This document shows, piece by piece, positions 41,398 to 48,949 of a DNA stretch of 53,815 bases. The notes beneath the pieces were generated by a model, which saw only the letters and a program-made list of their open reading frames with translations, did no database searches and had not been told where the DNA came from. Location: positions 27,532 through 81,346 of the forward strand of contig DGRZ01000097.1 of assembly GCA_002391195.1 (NCBI GenBank), read 5' to 3'. The first letter of the stretch is position 1. The number at the start of each line of letters is the position of its first letter. This stretch comes from Fibrobacter sp. UBA4375. Its GTDB lineage: Bacteria; Fibrobacterota; Fibrobacteria; Fibrobacterales; Fibrobacteraceae. The translations under genes and the position numbers were made by a program.

Positions 41398-41420
41398 CCC
41401 CTAGTTAATACTAGGGGCTT
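41398..41420 (+). terminator. First hairpin after rplY
   Basis: CCCCTAGT, loop TAAT, ACTAGGGG (41398-41417) then CTTTG; a weak T-run. Confidence 0.5.
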
Positions 41421-41459
41421 TGTTGCTCACAGGTGACCATTTAGAAAAAATTCTTAATG

Positions 41460-41492
41460 ACACCTCTAGCGCTTGCTGGAGGTGTTTTTTTC
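41460..41492 (+). terminator. Main terminator of tRNA-Gln/rplY
   Basis: CACCTCTAGC, loop GCTT, GCTGGAGGTG (41461-41484, one G-T pair), then eight T. Confidence 0.9.
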
Positions 41493-41493
41493 A

Positions 41494-41557
41494 TTCCACA
41501 CTCAGCATTACTCACAACTCACAACCCACAACCCATAACTCACAACTCATAACTCAT
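41494..41557. repeat. Heptamer array, CATAACT / CACAACC family
   Basis: About nine units (CACAACT, CACAACC, CATAACT ...), the same family as 9037-9086 and likewise ending just before a leaderless-type promoter. Confidence 0.9.
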
Positions 41558-41561
41558 TTTC

Positions 41562-41577
41562 TACATTTGCCCCCATG
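41562..41577 (+). promoter_or_regulatory. Leaderless-type promoter of the radical SAM gene
   Basis: TACATT (41562-41567), seven bases, ATG 41575. Confidence 0.45.
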
Positions 41578-42753
41578 ATTAGCATTACCAAGCTGTTGAT
41601 GGATGTGCCGAATTTCGGCGACACGCTTCGCTATACGCCTCACGCCCACAAGTCCCAGAACGGCGTGGGCGAGGGCCGTGGCCCGGTGGTGGTCTGGAAC
41701 TGCACCAAGACCTGCAACCTGAACTGCGTCCACTGCTACGCCCGTTCCGAGGCCATCAAGTACCAGAACGAACTGACCCACGAAGAAGGCCTTTCGCTCA
41801 TCGACCAGCTTGCGGACTTCAAGGTTCCCGTCATCCTCTTTAGTGGTGGCGAGCCTCTGTTGCGTCCGGACTTTTTTGAACTGGCAAACTACGCCGCCAG
41901 CAAGGGCATTCGCCCCACCATCAGCACCAATGGCACCCGCATCGACGAAGACATTGCCAAACGCCTCAAGGACATGGGCGTAGGCTACGTGGGCATCAGC
42001 CTGGACGGTTGCGAAGCCACCCACGACAAGTTCCGTGGTAAGCCGGGTGCATTCCAGATGGCACTTCGGGGCATTCGCAACTGCGTGGCCACAGGGCAGA
42101 AGGTGGGGCTTCGCTTTACTATTACCCGCGATAACGTTCAGGACCTGGATTCCATCTTTGACTTGTTGGAACGGGAAAACATTGACCGGGTCTGCTTCTA
42201 CCACCTGGTCTACAGCGGTCGCGGTTCTGCTATGGTAGAGCGCGACTTGAACCACGAAGAAAGTCGTCGCGCCATGGACCTGATTATCGAACGCACCTTG
42301 GATTTCAAGGCTCGCAGGATCAACAAGGAAATCCTCACGGTGGATAACCACGCCGATGCCGTCTACCTGTATCTCAAGATGAAGAAGCGGGATCCTGTTC
42401 TCGGGGAACGCATTCTGAAGCTCATCCAGAGCAACGGTGGAAATCGTAGCGGCATGGCCTTCGGAAACATCGACAGTGTAGGGAATGTCCACCCCGACCA
42501 GTTCACCCAGTACATCACCCTGGGGAACGTGCGGGAACGCCCCTTCGGTGAAATCTGGACCGACCTGAGCAACCCCATTATGGCGGGCCTCAAGGACCGC
42601 AAACCCCTTTTGAAGGGCCGCTGCCCCAAGTGCGCCTACCTGAACCTGTGCAACGGCAACTTCCGCACCCGCGCCGAGGCCGTGACCGGCGACTTCTGGG
42701 CCGAAGACCCTGCCTGCTACCTGACGGACGAAGAGATTGGGGTTAGGGTCTAG
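41575..42753 (+). CDS. AhbD/NirJ-type radical SAM protein with SPASM-like C-terminus
   Basis: A 392-residue cytoplasmic radical SAM enzyme. The cluster motif is CTKTCNLNCVHC (Cys47, 51, 54), followed by LFSGGEPLLRPDFFELANYA, ISTNGTRIDED, YVGISLDGCEATHDKFRG and GLRFTITRDNVQDL. The C-terminal part has EILTVDNHADAVYLYL, GNVHPDQF, LGNVRERPFGEIW, and the Cys-rich KGRCPKCAYLNLCNGNFR followed by WAEDPACYLTDEEIG, which would bind a second cluster. This order is characteristic of AhbD (heme from Fe-coproporphyrin) and NirJ (heme d1). No other heme genes are adjacent, so the substrate is uncertain. The stop codon lies in a heptamer array. Confidence 0.87.
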   Translation: MISITKLLMDVPNFGDTLRYTPHAHKSQNGVGEGRGPVVVWNCTKTCNLNCVHCYARSEAIKYQNELTHEEGLSLIDQLADFKVPVILFSGGEPLLRPDFFELANYAASKGIRPTISTNGTRIDEDIAKRLKDMGVGYVGISLDGCEATHDKFRGKPGAFQMALRGIRNCVATGQKVGLRFTITRDNVQDLDSIFDLLERENIDRVCFYHLVYSGRGSAMVERDLNHEESRRAMDLIIERTLDFKARRINKEILTVDNHADAVYLYLKMKKRDPVLGERILKLIQSNGGNRSGMAFGNIDSVGNVHPDQFTQYITLGNVRERPFGEIWTDLSNPIMAGLKDRKPLLKGRCPKCAYLNLCNGNFRTRAEAVTGDFWAEDPACYLTDEEIGVRV

Positions 42754-42797
42754 GGATTAGGATCTAGGGGCTAGGGTCTAGAATTTAGGGACTAGGG
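42742..42797. repeat. Heptamer array, GGGTCTA / GGATCTA family
   Basis: About seven 7-bp units. The last codons and TAG stop of the radical SAM gene fall inside it. Confidence 0.85.
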
Positions 42798-42823
42798 AAA
42801 AGAACCTTTTTTCATAATAATTA

Positions 42824-42863
42824 TTGGCTTTTTTCCTCGGGATAAAGTATATTCTATACCATG
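42824..42863 (+). promoter_or_regulatory. Leaderless-type promoter of the AmgK-like gene
   Basis: TTGGCT (42824-42829), 18-bp spacer, TATATT (42848-42853), seven bases, ATG 42861. This is the copy with the clearest -35 box. Confidence 0.6.
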
Positions 42864-43877
42864 AATGGTGAAGAATTGATTATTTCCGAAAAGATTAAGG
42901 GCTATCTCGGCTCCCATGGCTATGCTGACGATTTTTCTGTAGAATCTATTGCAGGGGCTGGTTCGGGCCGCCGCTACTACCGAATCTCTTCCGGGGAGCG
43001 TTCCTCCGTGCTGCAGGTGTCCGCCGAAGTAAACGACGATTTCAAGAAGTTCGTGGAATATTCCCAGGTGTTCAAGGCAGAAGGCCTTCCGGTACCGAAG
43101 CTCTTCTGCGTAGATGAAAGTTCCGCCCAGATTCTGCAAGAGGATTTGGGAAACCGTCGCCTTCTGGACGACGTGTCTCCCGACAAGCCCCAGTCCGGCA
43201 GTGTCCGCATTCTCTACCCCGAGGTAATAGAGGCCTTGATTCACTGGCAGAACGCGTCCCAGTCTCTGTTTAGTTCCCACACGGACCTGTGGCTTCGCCG
43301 CTTTGACTTTGCCGCCCTCAAGTGGGAAACGGATTACTTCACCGATAATTACCTGAAGGCCCATTGCGGAATTGACGACATTCCCGACTACGTCCGTAAT
43401 TTCTATTCCCTCCTGGCGGTTTCCGTAGATGCCCAGACCAAGGTGCTGATGCACCGGGATTTCCAGAGCCAGAACATCATGATCCGCCCCAACTCCGAAA
43501 TCGTATTCGTGGATTACCAGGGGGCGCGTCGCGGCTCCATGTTCTACGATATTGCGTCCCTCCTTTGGGACCCCTACGTGGGTCTGCCGTTGGACATGGT
43601 GAAGGACTTCTTTGAATACTGGCGGTTCCAGTACAAGGGCGCAAAGATTTACACCAAGGAAGATGCCTGGGAAAGCTTTATCCATGCAAGCCTCCAGCGC
43701 GTGATGCAAGCCCTGGGTGCCTATTGCTTCCTATCCAAGACCAAGGGTATCCAGAAGTTCGAGCAGTATATTGAGCCTGGCAAGAAACAGCTGCGTTCTG
43801 TTTTCTCGGAATTCCGGAACATCGCCAAGGCCACGGATTCCCAGGTGTTCTCCTTTATGGAGCGCGTTCTCCTTTGA
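42861..43877 (+). CDS. AmgK-like sugar kinase of the aminoglycoside phosphotransferase fold
   Basis: A 338-residue cytoplasmic kinase of the COG3178 type, whose studied member AmgK phosphorylates N-acetylmuramate or GlcNAc at the anomeric position in cell-wall recycling. Seen: nucleotide loop AGAGSGRRYYRIS, EGLPVPKLF, ILQEDLGNRRLLDD, the catalytic MHRDFQSQNIMI (Asp200), the metal-binding VDYQGAR (Asp218) and YDIASLLWDPYVGLP. The partner nucleotidyltransferase MurU is not adjacent. The stop codon overlaps the TTG start of a PTS EIIA gene, so the two are translationally linked. Substrate assignment is by family only. Confidence 0.85.
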   Translation: MNGEELIISEKIKGYLGSHGYADDFSVESIAGAGSGRRYYRISSGERSSVLQVSAEVNDDFKKFVEYSQVFKAEGLPVPKLFCVDESSAQILQEDLGNRRLLDDVSPDKPQSGSVRILYPEVIEALIHWQNASQSLFSSHTDLWLRRFDFAALKWETDYFTDNYLKAHCGIDDIPDYVRNFYSLLAVSVDAQTKVLMHRDFQSQNIMIRPNSEIVFVDYQGARRGSMFYDIASLLWDPYVGLPLDMVKDFFEYWRFQYKGAKIYTKEDAWESFIHASLQRVMQALGAYCFLSKTKGIQKFEQYIEPGKKQLRSVFSEFRNIAKATDSQVFSFMERVLL

Positions 43878-44311
43878 GTTCCCTGATCCCCGCTTATACG
43901 CAAGTCTACAAGGAACCGGTTGCTTTTCAGAAAGCGCTGGGTTTTGCCTTTGAGGGCCTTGTGAATGCGGGCGTTCCCTTTGATGCCCTGTCCGCCTGGA
44001 AGGCAGTCGAAAAGCGGATAGGGGAGGGAATCTACATGGGGTCTGGCCTTCTGTTGCCCCATACGAGAATTTCTGGGCTTGAATCGCCCCTGATGGCATT
44101 TGCCGTCGCTCCCGAAATCCAGGGCGTTTCTACTCCCCGCGGAGAAACGGCACAGTTCCTGTGCCTGCTCTTGTCCCCGGCGGAATCGGCTACAGCCCAT
44201 ACGGTTGCCATTGCCGGTGTAGCGAAGTTGCTGCTCAATCCTGCGTGGAAGTCTCAGGCGCTCGCCTGCGAAAGTTCTGATTCCCTAGAAGAACTATTTA
44301 GAGACCAGTGA
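43874..44311 (+). CDS. PTS EIIA domain protein, fructose/nitrogen (PtsN-like) type
   Basis: A 145-residue single-domain EIIA of the fructose/mannitol family (PTS_EIIA_2). The phospho-acceptor is His63 in GSGLLLPHTRISGLESPLMAF; family neighbours IQGVSTPRGETAQFLCLLLSP and HTVAIAGVAKLL are present. Free-standing EIIA proteins of this kind usually regulate rather than carry sugar. The start is TTG overlapping the previous TGA (TTGA) with no ribosome site, so it depends on coupling to the kinase gene. The pairing of an amino-sugar kinase with an EIIA suggests regulation of wall recycling or carbon use, which is only an inference. Confidence 0.85.
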   Translation: MSSLIPAYTQVYKEPVAFQKALGFAFEGLVNAGVPFDALSAWKAVEKRIGEGIYMGSGLLLPHTRISGLESPLMAFAVAPEIQGVSTPRGETAQFLCLLLSPAESATAHTVAIAGVAKLLLNPAWKSQALACESSDSLEELFRDQ

Positions 44312-44320
44312 TTGATTTTT

Positions 44321-44357
44321 TACTCTAATCTCTAGATCCTAGATCCTAATCTCTATT
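44321..44357. repeat. Heptamer array, CTAGATC / CTAATCT family
   Basis: About five units after the EIIA stop, at the left edge of the dnaA upstream region. Confidence 0.8.
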
Positions 44358-44625
44358 TTTTTTGTCAAGACATCCCTGAAAAAAAATATGTTGATAACTT
44401 GTGAAAACCATAGGGATGTGGTTTTGATTATCAAGGGTGTAAAAAGGGTGTTTTTCGGAGAGAAACGGACATAGACGGGGCATAATAAAAAATTGCCCTT
44501 TTTTAGCAGAAAATAGCGATTTTTGAAAAATTTTCAGCGAAAAATCTCTTTTTCGTATGTTTTATTTAATTTTGGTGAACGATTTTGTTTGACCCTCTTT
44601 TTGTGTTTGGAAAACTGTGGATAAC
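44358..44625. promoter_or_regulatory. dnaA upstream region with DnaA boxes; possible origin
   Basis: A/T-rich gene-free stretch. A perfect DnaA box TGTGGATAA lies at 44616-44624 across the dnaA start, and a one-mismatch box TGTTGATAA at 44389-44397. An 11-bp palindrome TTGATTATCAA is at 44424-44434. Only two boxes are clear, so an autoregulatory region is more certain than a replication origin. Confidence 0.45.
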
Positions 44626-46107
44626 ATTGCTTATTTATTAGATGAAAACAGCTCCCCCTGGGCGCGGGCCATGGCCCTTGTCCGCGAGGAATGCTCCGAG
44701 TTTGGTGCCGCCTTTTTTGATGCCGTTGGTTTTGATGGATTTTGTGAAGGCTATGTCTGTTTGACGGTTCCTGATAGCTTCAGGGAAACCTGGCTCAACA
44801 GCCATTACGGTGCCCTGCTCCGCAAGACTTTTGCCTCTGTATATGGCAGTGACTTTGTGGATTACAAGGTCCGCGTGTTGAATGAAACCCCTGCCGATGC
44901 TGCCCCCTCGGCCACGGCGGTCCAGATATCCAAAGAGGTGGAGCGCCGTATCCTCGCTTCCAAGGCTCGGGCATCTGCTCCCCAGTCTGCTAAGAAGTTG
45001 AAAGAAAAACTTAATTTGTACGAAAAGTACACCTTCGATAATTTTGTCGAAGGGGAATGCAACTTTACGGCCCTCAAGGCCTGCCAGACCATCGTGGAGC
45101 ATCCAGGTGATGCGGCCATGAATTTGCTTCTGGTTTACGGGGCTCCGGGCCTTGGCAAGACCCACCTGCTCCAGTCCATTGCAGCAAGCCTTCAGAAGAC
45201 TCGTCCGGAACTTAGAATCCTTTACCGTCAGGCTTATGATTTTTTGCGGGATTATTCGGCCATAGGCGATGCCGCCAAGGCAAAGGATTGGGGAAAGGTA
45301 AACGAGCTCAAGCAAAAATTTTCGGACATCTACGAACACTGCGATGTTCTCTTGCTTGATGATATCCAGCTTCTGAAGAACGGCCTCAAGAGCCAGGAAC
45401 GCCTGTCCATGCTCATCAAGTACATGAGCCGCATGGGCCGTCAGGTGGTGCTCAGCTGCGACTGCCATCCGTCCAAGTTCAAGAAGCTTTCGACAGGTGA
45501 AAAGCCCGAGAAGAATTCCCTGTCTCACGAACTGACGGCGGACCTGCTGAACCCGCTGGAAAACTGTGTGGGCGTAGGGCTTGCAGAACCGGACTTCAAC
45601 ACCCGTATGGCTCTTATCCGCAAGATGTCCGAGGGTATTCCCTTTGTGGAATCCGATCGTGAAGAGATTTGTCGCTACTTGGCTATCCAGCCCAGGGCAA
45701 ATGTTCGCATTATCGAAGGCCTCATGAACTGGCTCCGGGCCATGCACGTGCTCAACAACGTGGAGTTGACCCTCGCCAACGTGAAGCGGATGCTTTCGGC
45801 GCCCAAGTCCGGCGCGTCATCTGTCCTTACGGTGGATAACATCCTGGAGTCCGTTGCCGCCGAGTTTTCCGTCGAGCCTCGGGTGCTCTGCTCCAAGCGG
45901 CAAGATGCAGGTGCGTCTATCCCGCGGAAGGTGGCCATGTACCTGTGCCGGGAACTTACGACGGAATCCCTCAAGAACATCGGTGAGGCTTTCCACAGGG
46001 ATTATTCTACGGTGATTTCGTCCATTAATTCCGTTGTGGAACAGCTCTCCAAGGATGCAGGCCTCAAACGTCGCGTCGAGGACATCCGTTACCTGCTGGA
46101 AAGCTGA
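44617..46107 (+). CDS. dnaA: Chromosomal replication initiator DnaA, divergent
   Basis: A 496-residue AAA+ protein with DnaA order. Domain I about 1-90; short linker; AAA+ domain with Walker A GAPGLGKT (175-182), Walker B LLLDDIQLL (245-253) and sensor II NVRIIEG (Arg364); domain IV 405-490 with SKRQDAGASIPRKVAMYLCRE. Oddities: between SCDCHPSKF and GVGLAEPDFNTR there is a ~14-residue insert, and the place of the Box VII arginine (SRF in E. coli) reads LLNPLENCVGVGL without Arg. The signature normally GGRDHTTV reads HRDYSTV. GTG start overlapped by a DnaA box. dnaN and recF are not neighbours. It could be the main initiator or a diverged paralogue. Confidence 0.9.
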   Translation: MDNIAYLLDENSSPWARAMALVREECSEFGAAFFDAVGFDGFCEGYVCLTVPDSFRETWLNSHYGALLRKTFASVYGSDFVDYKVRVLNETPADAAPSATAVQISKEVERRILASKARASAPQSAKKLKEKLNLYEKYTFDNFVEGECNFTALKACQTIVEHPGDAAMNLLLVYGAPGLGKTHLLQSIAASLQKTRPELRILYRQAYDFLRDYSAIGDAAKAKDWGKVNELKQKFSDIYEHCDVLLLDDIQLLKNGLKSQERLSMLIKYMSRMGRQVVLSCDCHPSKFKKLSTGEKPEKNSLSHELTADLLNPLENCVGVGLAEPDFNTRMALIRKMSEGIPFVESDREEICRYLAIQPRANVRIIEGLMNWLRAMHVLNNVELTLANVKRMLSAPKSGASSVLTVDNILESVAAEFSVEPRVLCSKRQDAGASIPRKVAMYLCRELTTESLKNIGEAFHRDYSTVISSINSVVEQLSKDAGLKRRVEDIRYLLES

Positions 46108-46184
46108 TAATCAATAGGCTGCTTTGACTGTTCACGCACGTCTTTTTGACGAGCTGGTCGTTTGGGGTTGGCCTTGATACAATC

Positions 46185-47978
46185 CTAAATCTTCGAGATT
46201 GTCGCGATCACGTGCTCGGTGCCGAAGTTCTTGAGCCCAAGAGCAGAGAGAACCTTGCTTGCCAGGTGTTCGCTCTGGAAGTTGATGTTCTCTATCTTGA
46301 ACCCTTCCTTCTTGCAGAGGGTGTAGAAGTCCTTCACCGTGAGTAGGCGGATGTTGGGCGTGTCGTACCACTCGTAGGGCAGTTCCTTGGACTTTGGCAT
46401 GCGACCGTGGAGCATCAGGCTTCCGCGGGTGGCCCAGTGCCCGAAGTTGGGGAAGGTGACAATGGCCTTCTTCGCCACCCGCAGCAGTTCGTTCAACAGC
46501 GCCACCGGGTCGCGGATCTCTTGAATCGTGCGGTTGATGATGGCGTAGTCGAAGCTTCCGTCCTTCAGGTCCGAGATGCCCTTGTCGTCCAGGTCCCGCT
46601 GGATAACCTGCACGTCTTTCTCCAGGCAGTCCAGGATTCCCGTGATGTTCTTCTCGATGCCGAAACCGGAGACTTTCTTCTTTTGGATAAGGTAGTCCAG
46701 CAGGTCGCCGCTTCCGCAGCCCAGGTCCAGCACGTGGCTGCCTTCTTTCACCAGCTTGCCCAGCAGCTGGAAGTCGCTTTCTTCGTGGAACACGGGCACG
46801 GCCTGGGTGCCCTGCTGTGGGATAATCTTGGAATCCAGGAACCGGCCCACGGCCTTTCCCAGTTCGCCCACTTCGATGAGGAACCCGTCGTGTCCGAACT
46901 GGGTGTCCAGTTCAAGGCTCGTCACCTTCTTGCCCACGTTCAACAGGGCGCTGGTGATGCGGCGGCTCTCGTGGGGCGGGAACAGCCAGTCGGTGGAGAG
47001 GTTCACGTTCAGCACCTCGGCGCCGATATCCTTAAAGGCGTTCTCGATGCTGCCGTATTCCGTTTCCAGGTCAAAGGCGTCGGTGGCGTGGGCGATATGC
47101 AGGTAGCTGTTGGCGTCAAAGCGGTCCACGAACTTTTTGCCCTGGTAGCGCAGGTAGCTTTCGATAGGCAGATCCAGGTCGAAGGGCGTGCTGTAGGTGA
47201 CGGCGTGGTTACGGTTCTCCTGTTCCTGGGAACGCTTGAATTTCTGTTCCATGCCGATGGCGCTCAGGTAGGTGATGTGGGCCAGCTTGCGGGCGTTGGC
47301 AAGACCGATGTCTGGCTTGTTCGCCTTGTCGTAGTAATCCCCGCCGTTAAAGTTCGGGTCCTGGGTAATCACGTCGCGGGCCACCACCTCGAACCCCAGC
47401 GCCTGGCTGGAGAACCGGGGCGAGCTGGCGATAATCACCACCCGCTTCACCTGTTCAGGGTAGTAGATGGCCCATTTCATGGCCTGGAAACCGCCCATGG
47501 AGCCGCCCAACACGCAGTAGAATTCTTTGATGCCAAGCCCGTCGGCCAGTTCCTTCTGGGCATGCACCATGTCGCCGATGGTGATGATGGGGAAGGTGCT
47601 CCCGTAAGGTTTGCCCGTGCGGGGGTTGATGGTCGCTGGGCCTGTTGTGCCCTTGCACCCGCCCAGAATATTGCTGCAGACCACAAAGAAGCGGTCCGTG
47701 TCGATAGCCTTGCCCGGTCCGATAAGTTCGTCCCACCAGCCGGGCTTGCGGTCGGTTTCGGTGTACCAGCCGGCGGCGTGTGCGTCGGCGGTCAGGGGCG
47801 AGCAGACCCACACCGCGTTGTCGGCGGCGGCATTCAGCTTGCCGTAAGTCTCGTAACGGATATTCAGCGCAGGCAGCGTCTGTCCGTTTTCCAGCGCAAA
47901 ACCCGTCTCGCCATAGTCCTTGACGAAATCCCGGGGGACCACCGGTCCGATGCTGGATTTATGCGTATATTCACTCAT
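46185..47978 (-). CDS. metX: Homoserine O-acyltransferase fused to MetW methyltransferase-like domain
   Basis: A 597-residue fusion. Residues 1 to about 375 are MetX, an alpha/beta hydrolase that acylates homoserine for methionine synthesis: NIRYETYGKLNAAADNAVWV, SNILGGCKGTTGPATINP, nucleophile elbow VLGGSMGGFQAMKWA (Ser about 157), SRFSS-like and STDWLFPP, and the late His in FGHDGFL. Residues about 385-597 are MetW: VLDLGCGSGDLLDYL, GFGIEKN, VIQRDLDDKGISDLKDGSFDY, AIINRTIQEIRDP, KAIVTFPNFGHW and YEWYDTPNIRLLT. metX and metW are commonly adjacent genes; here they are one chain. Start ATG 47978 lies seven bases after TATATT; upstream in-frame codons lie in repeats. Confidence 0.93.
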   Translation of the reverse strand: MSEYTHKSSIGPVVPRDFVKDYGETGFALENGQTLPALNIRYETYGKLNAAADNAVWVCSPLTADAHAAGWYTETDRKPGWWDELIGPGKAIDTDRFFVVCSNILGGCKGTTGPATINPRTGKPYGSTFPIITIGDMVHAQKELADGLGIKEFYCVLGGSMGGFQAMKWAIYYPEQVKRVVIIASSPRFSSQALGFEVVARDVITQDPNFNGGDYYDKANKPDIGLANARKLAHITYLSAIGMEQKFKRSQEQENRNHAVTYSTPFDLDLPIESYLRYQGKKFVDRFDANSYLHIAHATDAFDLETEYGSIENAFKDIGAEVLNVNLSTDWLFPPHESRRITSALLNVGKKVTSLELDTQFGHDGFLIEVGELGKAVGRFLDSKIIPQQGTQAVPVFHEESDFQLLGKLVKEGSHVLDLGCGSGDLLDYLIQKKKVSGFGIEKNITGILDCLEKDVQVIQRDLDDKGISDLKDGSFDYAIINRTIQEIRDPVALLNELLRVAKKAIVTFPNFGHWATRGSLMLHGRMPKSKELPYEWYDTPNIRLLTVKDFYTLCKKEGFKIENINFQSEHLASKVLSALGLKNFGTEHVIATISKI

Positions 47979-47985
47979 ATGCATA

Positions 47986-47991
47986 AATATA
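47986..47991 (-). promoter_or_regulatory. Leaderless-type -10 box of metX-metW
   Basis: TATATT on the minus strand, seven bases (TATGCAT) before ATG 47978. Confidence 0.55.
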
Positions 47992-48018
47992 GATAAATGG
48001 TGGGAAATCGGCAACAAA

Positions 48019-48185
48019 GGGGGAAGTCTCCCCCTCGTCAAAGCCTTGCCCCGCGCTATCGAGGGCAATGAAATGTTCCCATGTCATCCTGGACACAACG
48101 TGTCCGGGATCCATACATTCCAGACCTGTCCTACCTAGGTCAAGTCTTTGCCTACCCCCTCTCCTAGGGGCTCTGCCCCTAAAAC
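48019..48185. repeat. Three-module composite element, extended copy
   Basis: Module 1 GGGGGAAGTCTCCCCCTCG (48019-48037), module 2 GTCATCCTGGACACAACG...GGGATCC (48083-48112), module 3 CCTACCCCCTCTCCTAGGGG... (48151-48185), in the same order as at 20475 and inside the RlmL-like gene. It fills most of the gap between metX and cobB. Confidence 0.7.
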
Positions 48186-48195
48186 CCCGTTTCGG

Positions 48196-48885
48196 CTACT
48201 TAAATTCCTTCGCCCACTTGGGCACTACCTCGGTGGCCTTGCCCTGGACAAACACGTCGGTGTAGGGGTCGTGATCGGGAATCTCCAGGTTCAGGCAGGT
48301 GACCTTCGCCCCGAAACTCTTGGCGAAACTCTTGAAACCTGCGGCGGGGTACACCACGCTGCTGGTCCCGATATAGACGAATTCGTCGCATTCCCGAAGG
48401 GCGTCCTGAATCTGGTCCATGTACAGCGGGACTTCGCCAAAGAACACGATGTCGGGGCGGGTCTTGGCGCCGCAAATGGGGCACTTTGTCTCCAGAGTCT
48501 CTTCGCCGGTAAAGGAAAATTCGTGATCTTCGTCCCGCACGCAGCGGAGTTTCATCAGGTCGCCGTGCATATGGAGTACACGCTTGCTTCCCGCACGCTC
48601 GTGCAGGTCGTCCACGTTCTGGGTCACCAGCAAGAACTCGTCGCCAAGACGCTCTTCCAGTTCGGCTAACGCCAGGTGGGCGGCGTTTGGCTGGTGGTTT
48701 GGCAGGCCCTTCCGCAGAAAGTTGTAAAAGTCCTTGACCCTTTTCGGGTCACGCCGGAGGGCGTCGGGAGTGCACACGTCCTCGATGTTCTCGTGTTCCC
48801 ACATGCCGTCGTTTCCGCGGAAGGTGCGGAGTCCCGATTCGGCGCTGATGCCAGCGCCCGTCAATACTACAAGTCTCTTTTTCAT
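48196..48885 (-). CDS. cobB: NAD-dependent protein deacylase (sirtuin, CobB-type)
   Basis: A 229-residue cytoplasmic sirtuin. NAD site VVLTGAGISAESGLRTFRG, LVTQNVDDLHERAG, catalytic His107 in HMHGDL, zinc region with Cys115, Cys135 and Cys138, DIVFFGEVPL, and IGTSSVVYPAAGF. Overall it follows E. coli CobB. The pair Tyr-x-x-Arg, which lets class III sirtuins bind succinyl-lysine (E. coli FYNARR), reads YNFLR here, so the Arg is shifted by one and Leu takes its place. Deacetylation is therefore the safer guess. GGAGG precedes the ATG, a good ribosome site. Confidence 0.92.
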   Translation of the reverse strand: MKKRLVVLTGAGISAESGLRTFRGNDGMWEHENIEDVCTPDALRRDPKRVKDFYNFLRKGLPNHQPNAAHLALAELEERLGDEFLLVTQNVDDLHERAGSKRVLHMHGDLMKLRCVRDEDHEFSFTGEETLETKCPICGAKTRPDIVFFGEVPLYMDQIQDALRECDEFVYIGTSSVVYPAAGFKSFAKSFGAKVTCLNLEIPDHDPYTDVFVQGKATEVVPKWAKEFK

Positions 48886-48920
48886 ATAGCCTCCACAATT
48901 AATAAGCCATATTTTAAGTT

Positions 48921-48948
48921 GTCATGCCCGGCTTGACCGGGCATCTCC
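48921..48948. repeat. GTCATGCCCGG palindromic element
   Basis: GTCATGCCCGGCTTGACCGGGC core followed by ATCTCC, ending one base before the M20 peptidase stop codon. Confidence 0.85.
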
Positions 48949-48949
48949 T

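Noticed and set aside
44424..44434. FNR-type operator (TTGAT and ATCAA half sites)
   Set aside because: The half sites are only one base apart rather than four, so they do not form an FNR box.
46407..47996. Plus-strand open frame of 529 codons opposite metX-metW
   Set aside because: Antisense shadow rich in Val, His and Gly; no motif or ribosome site.
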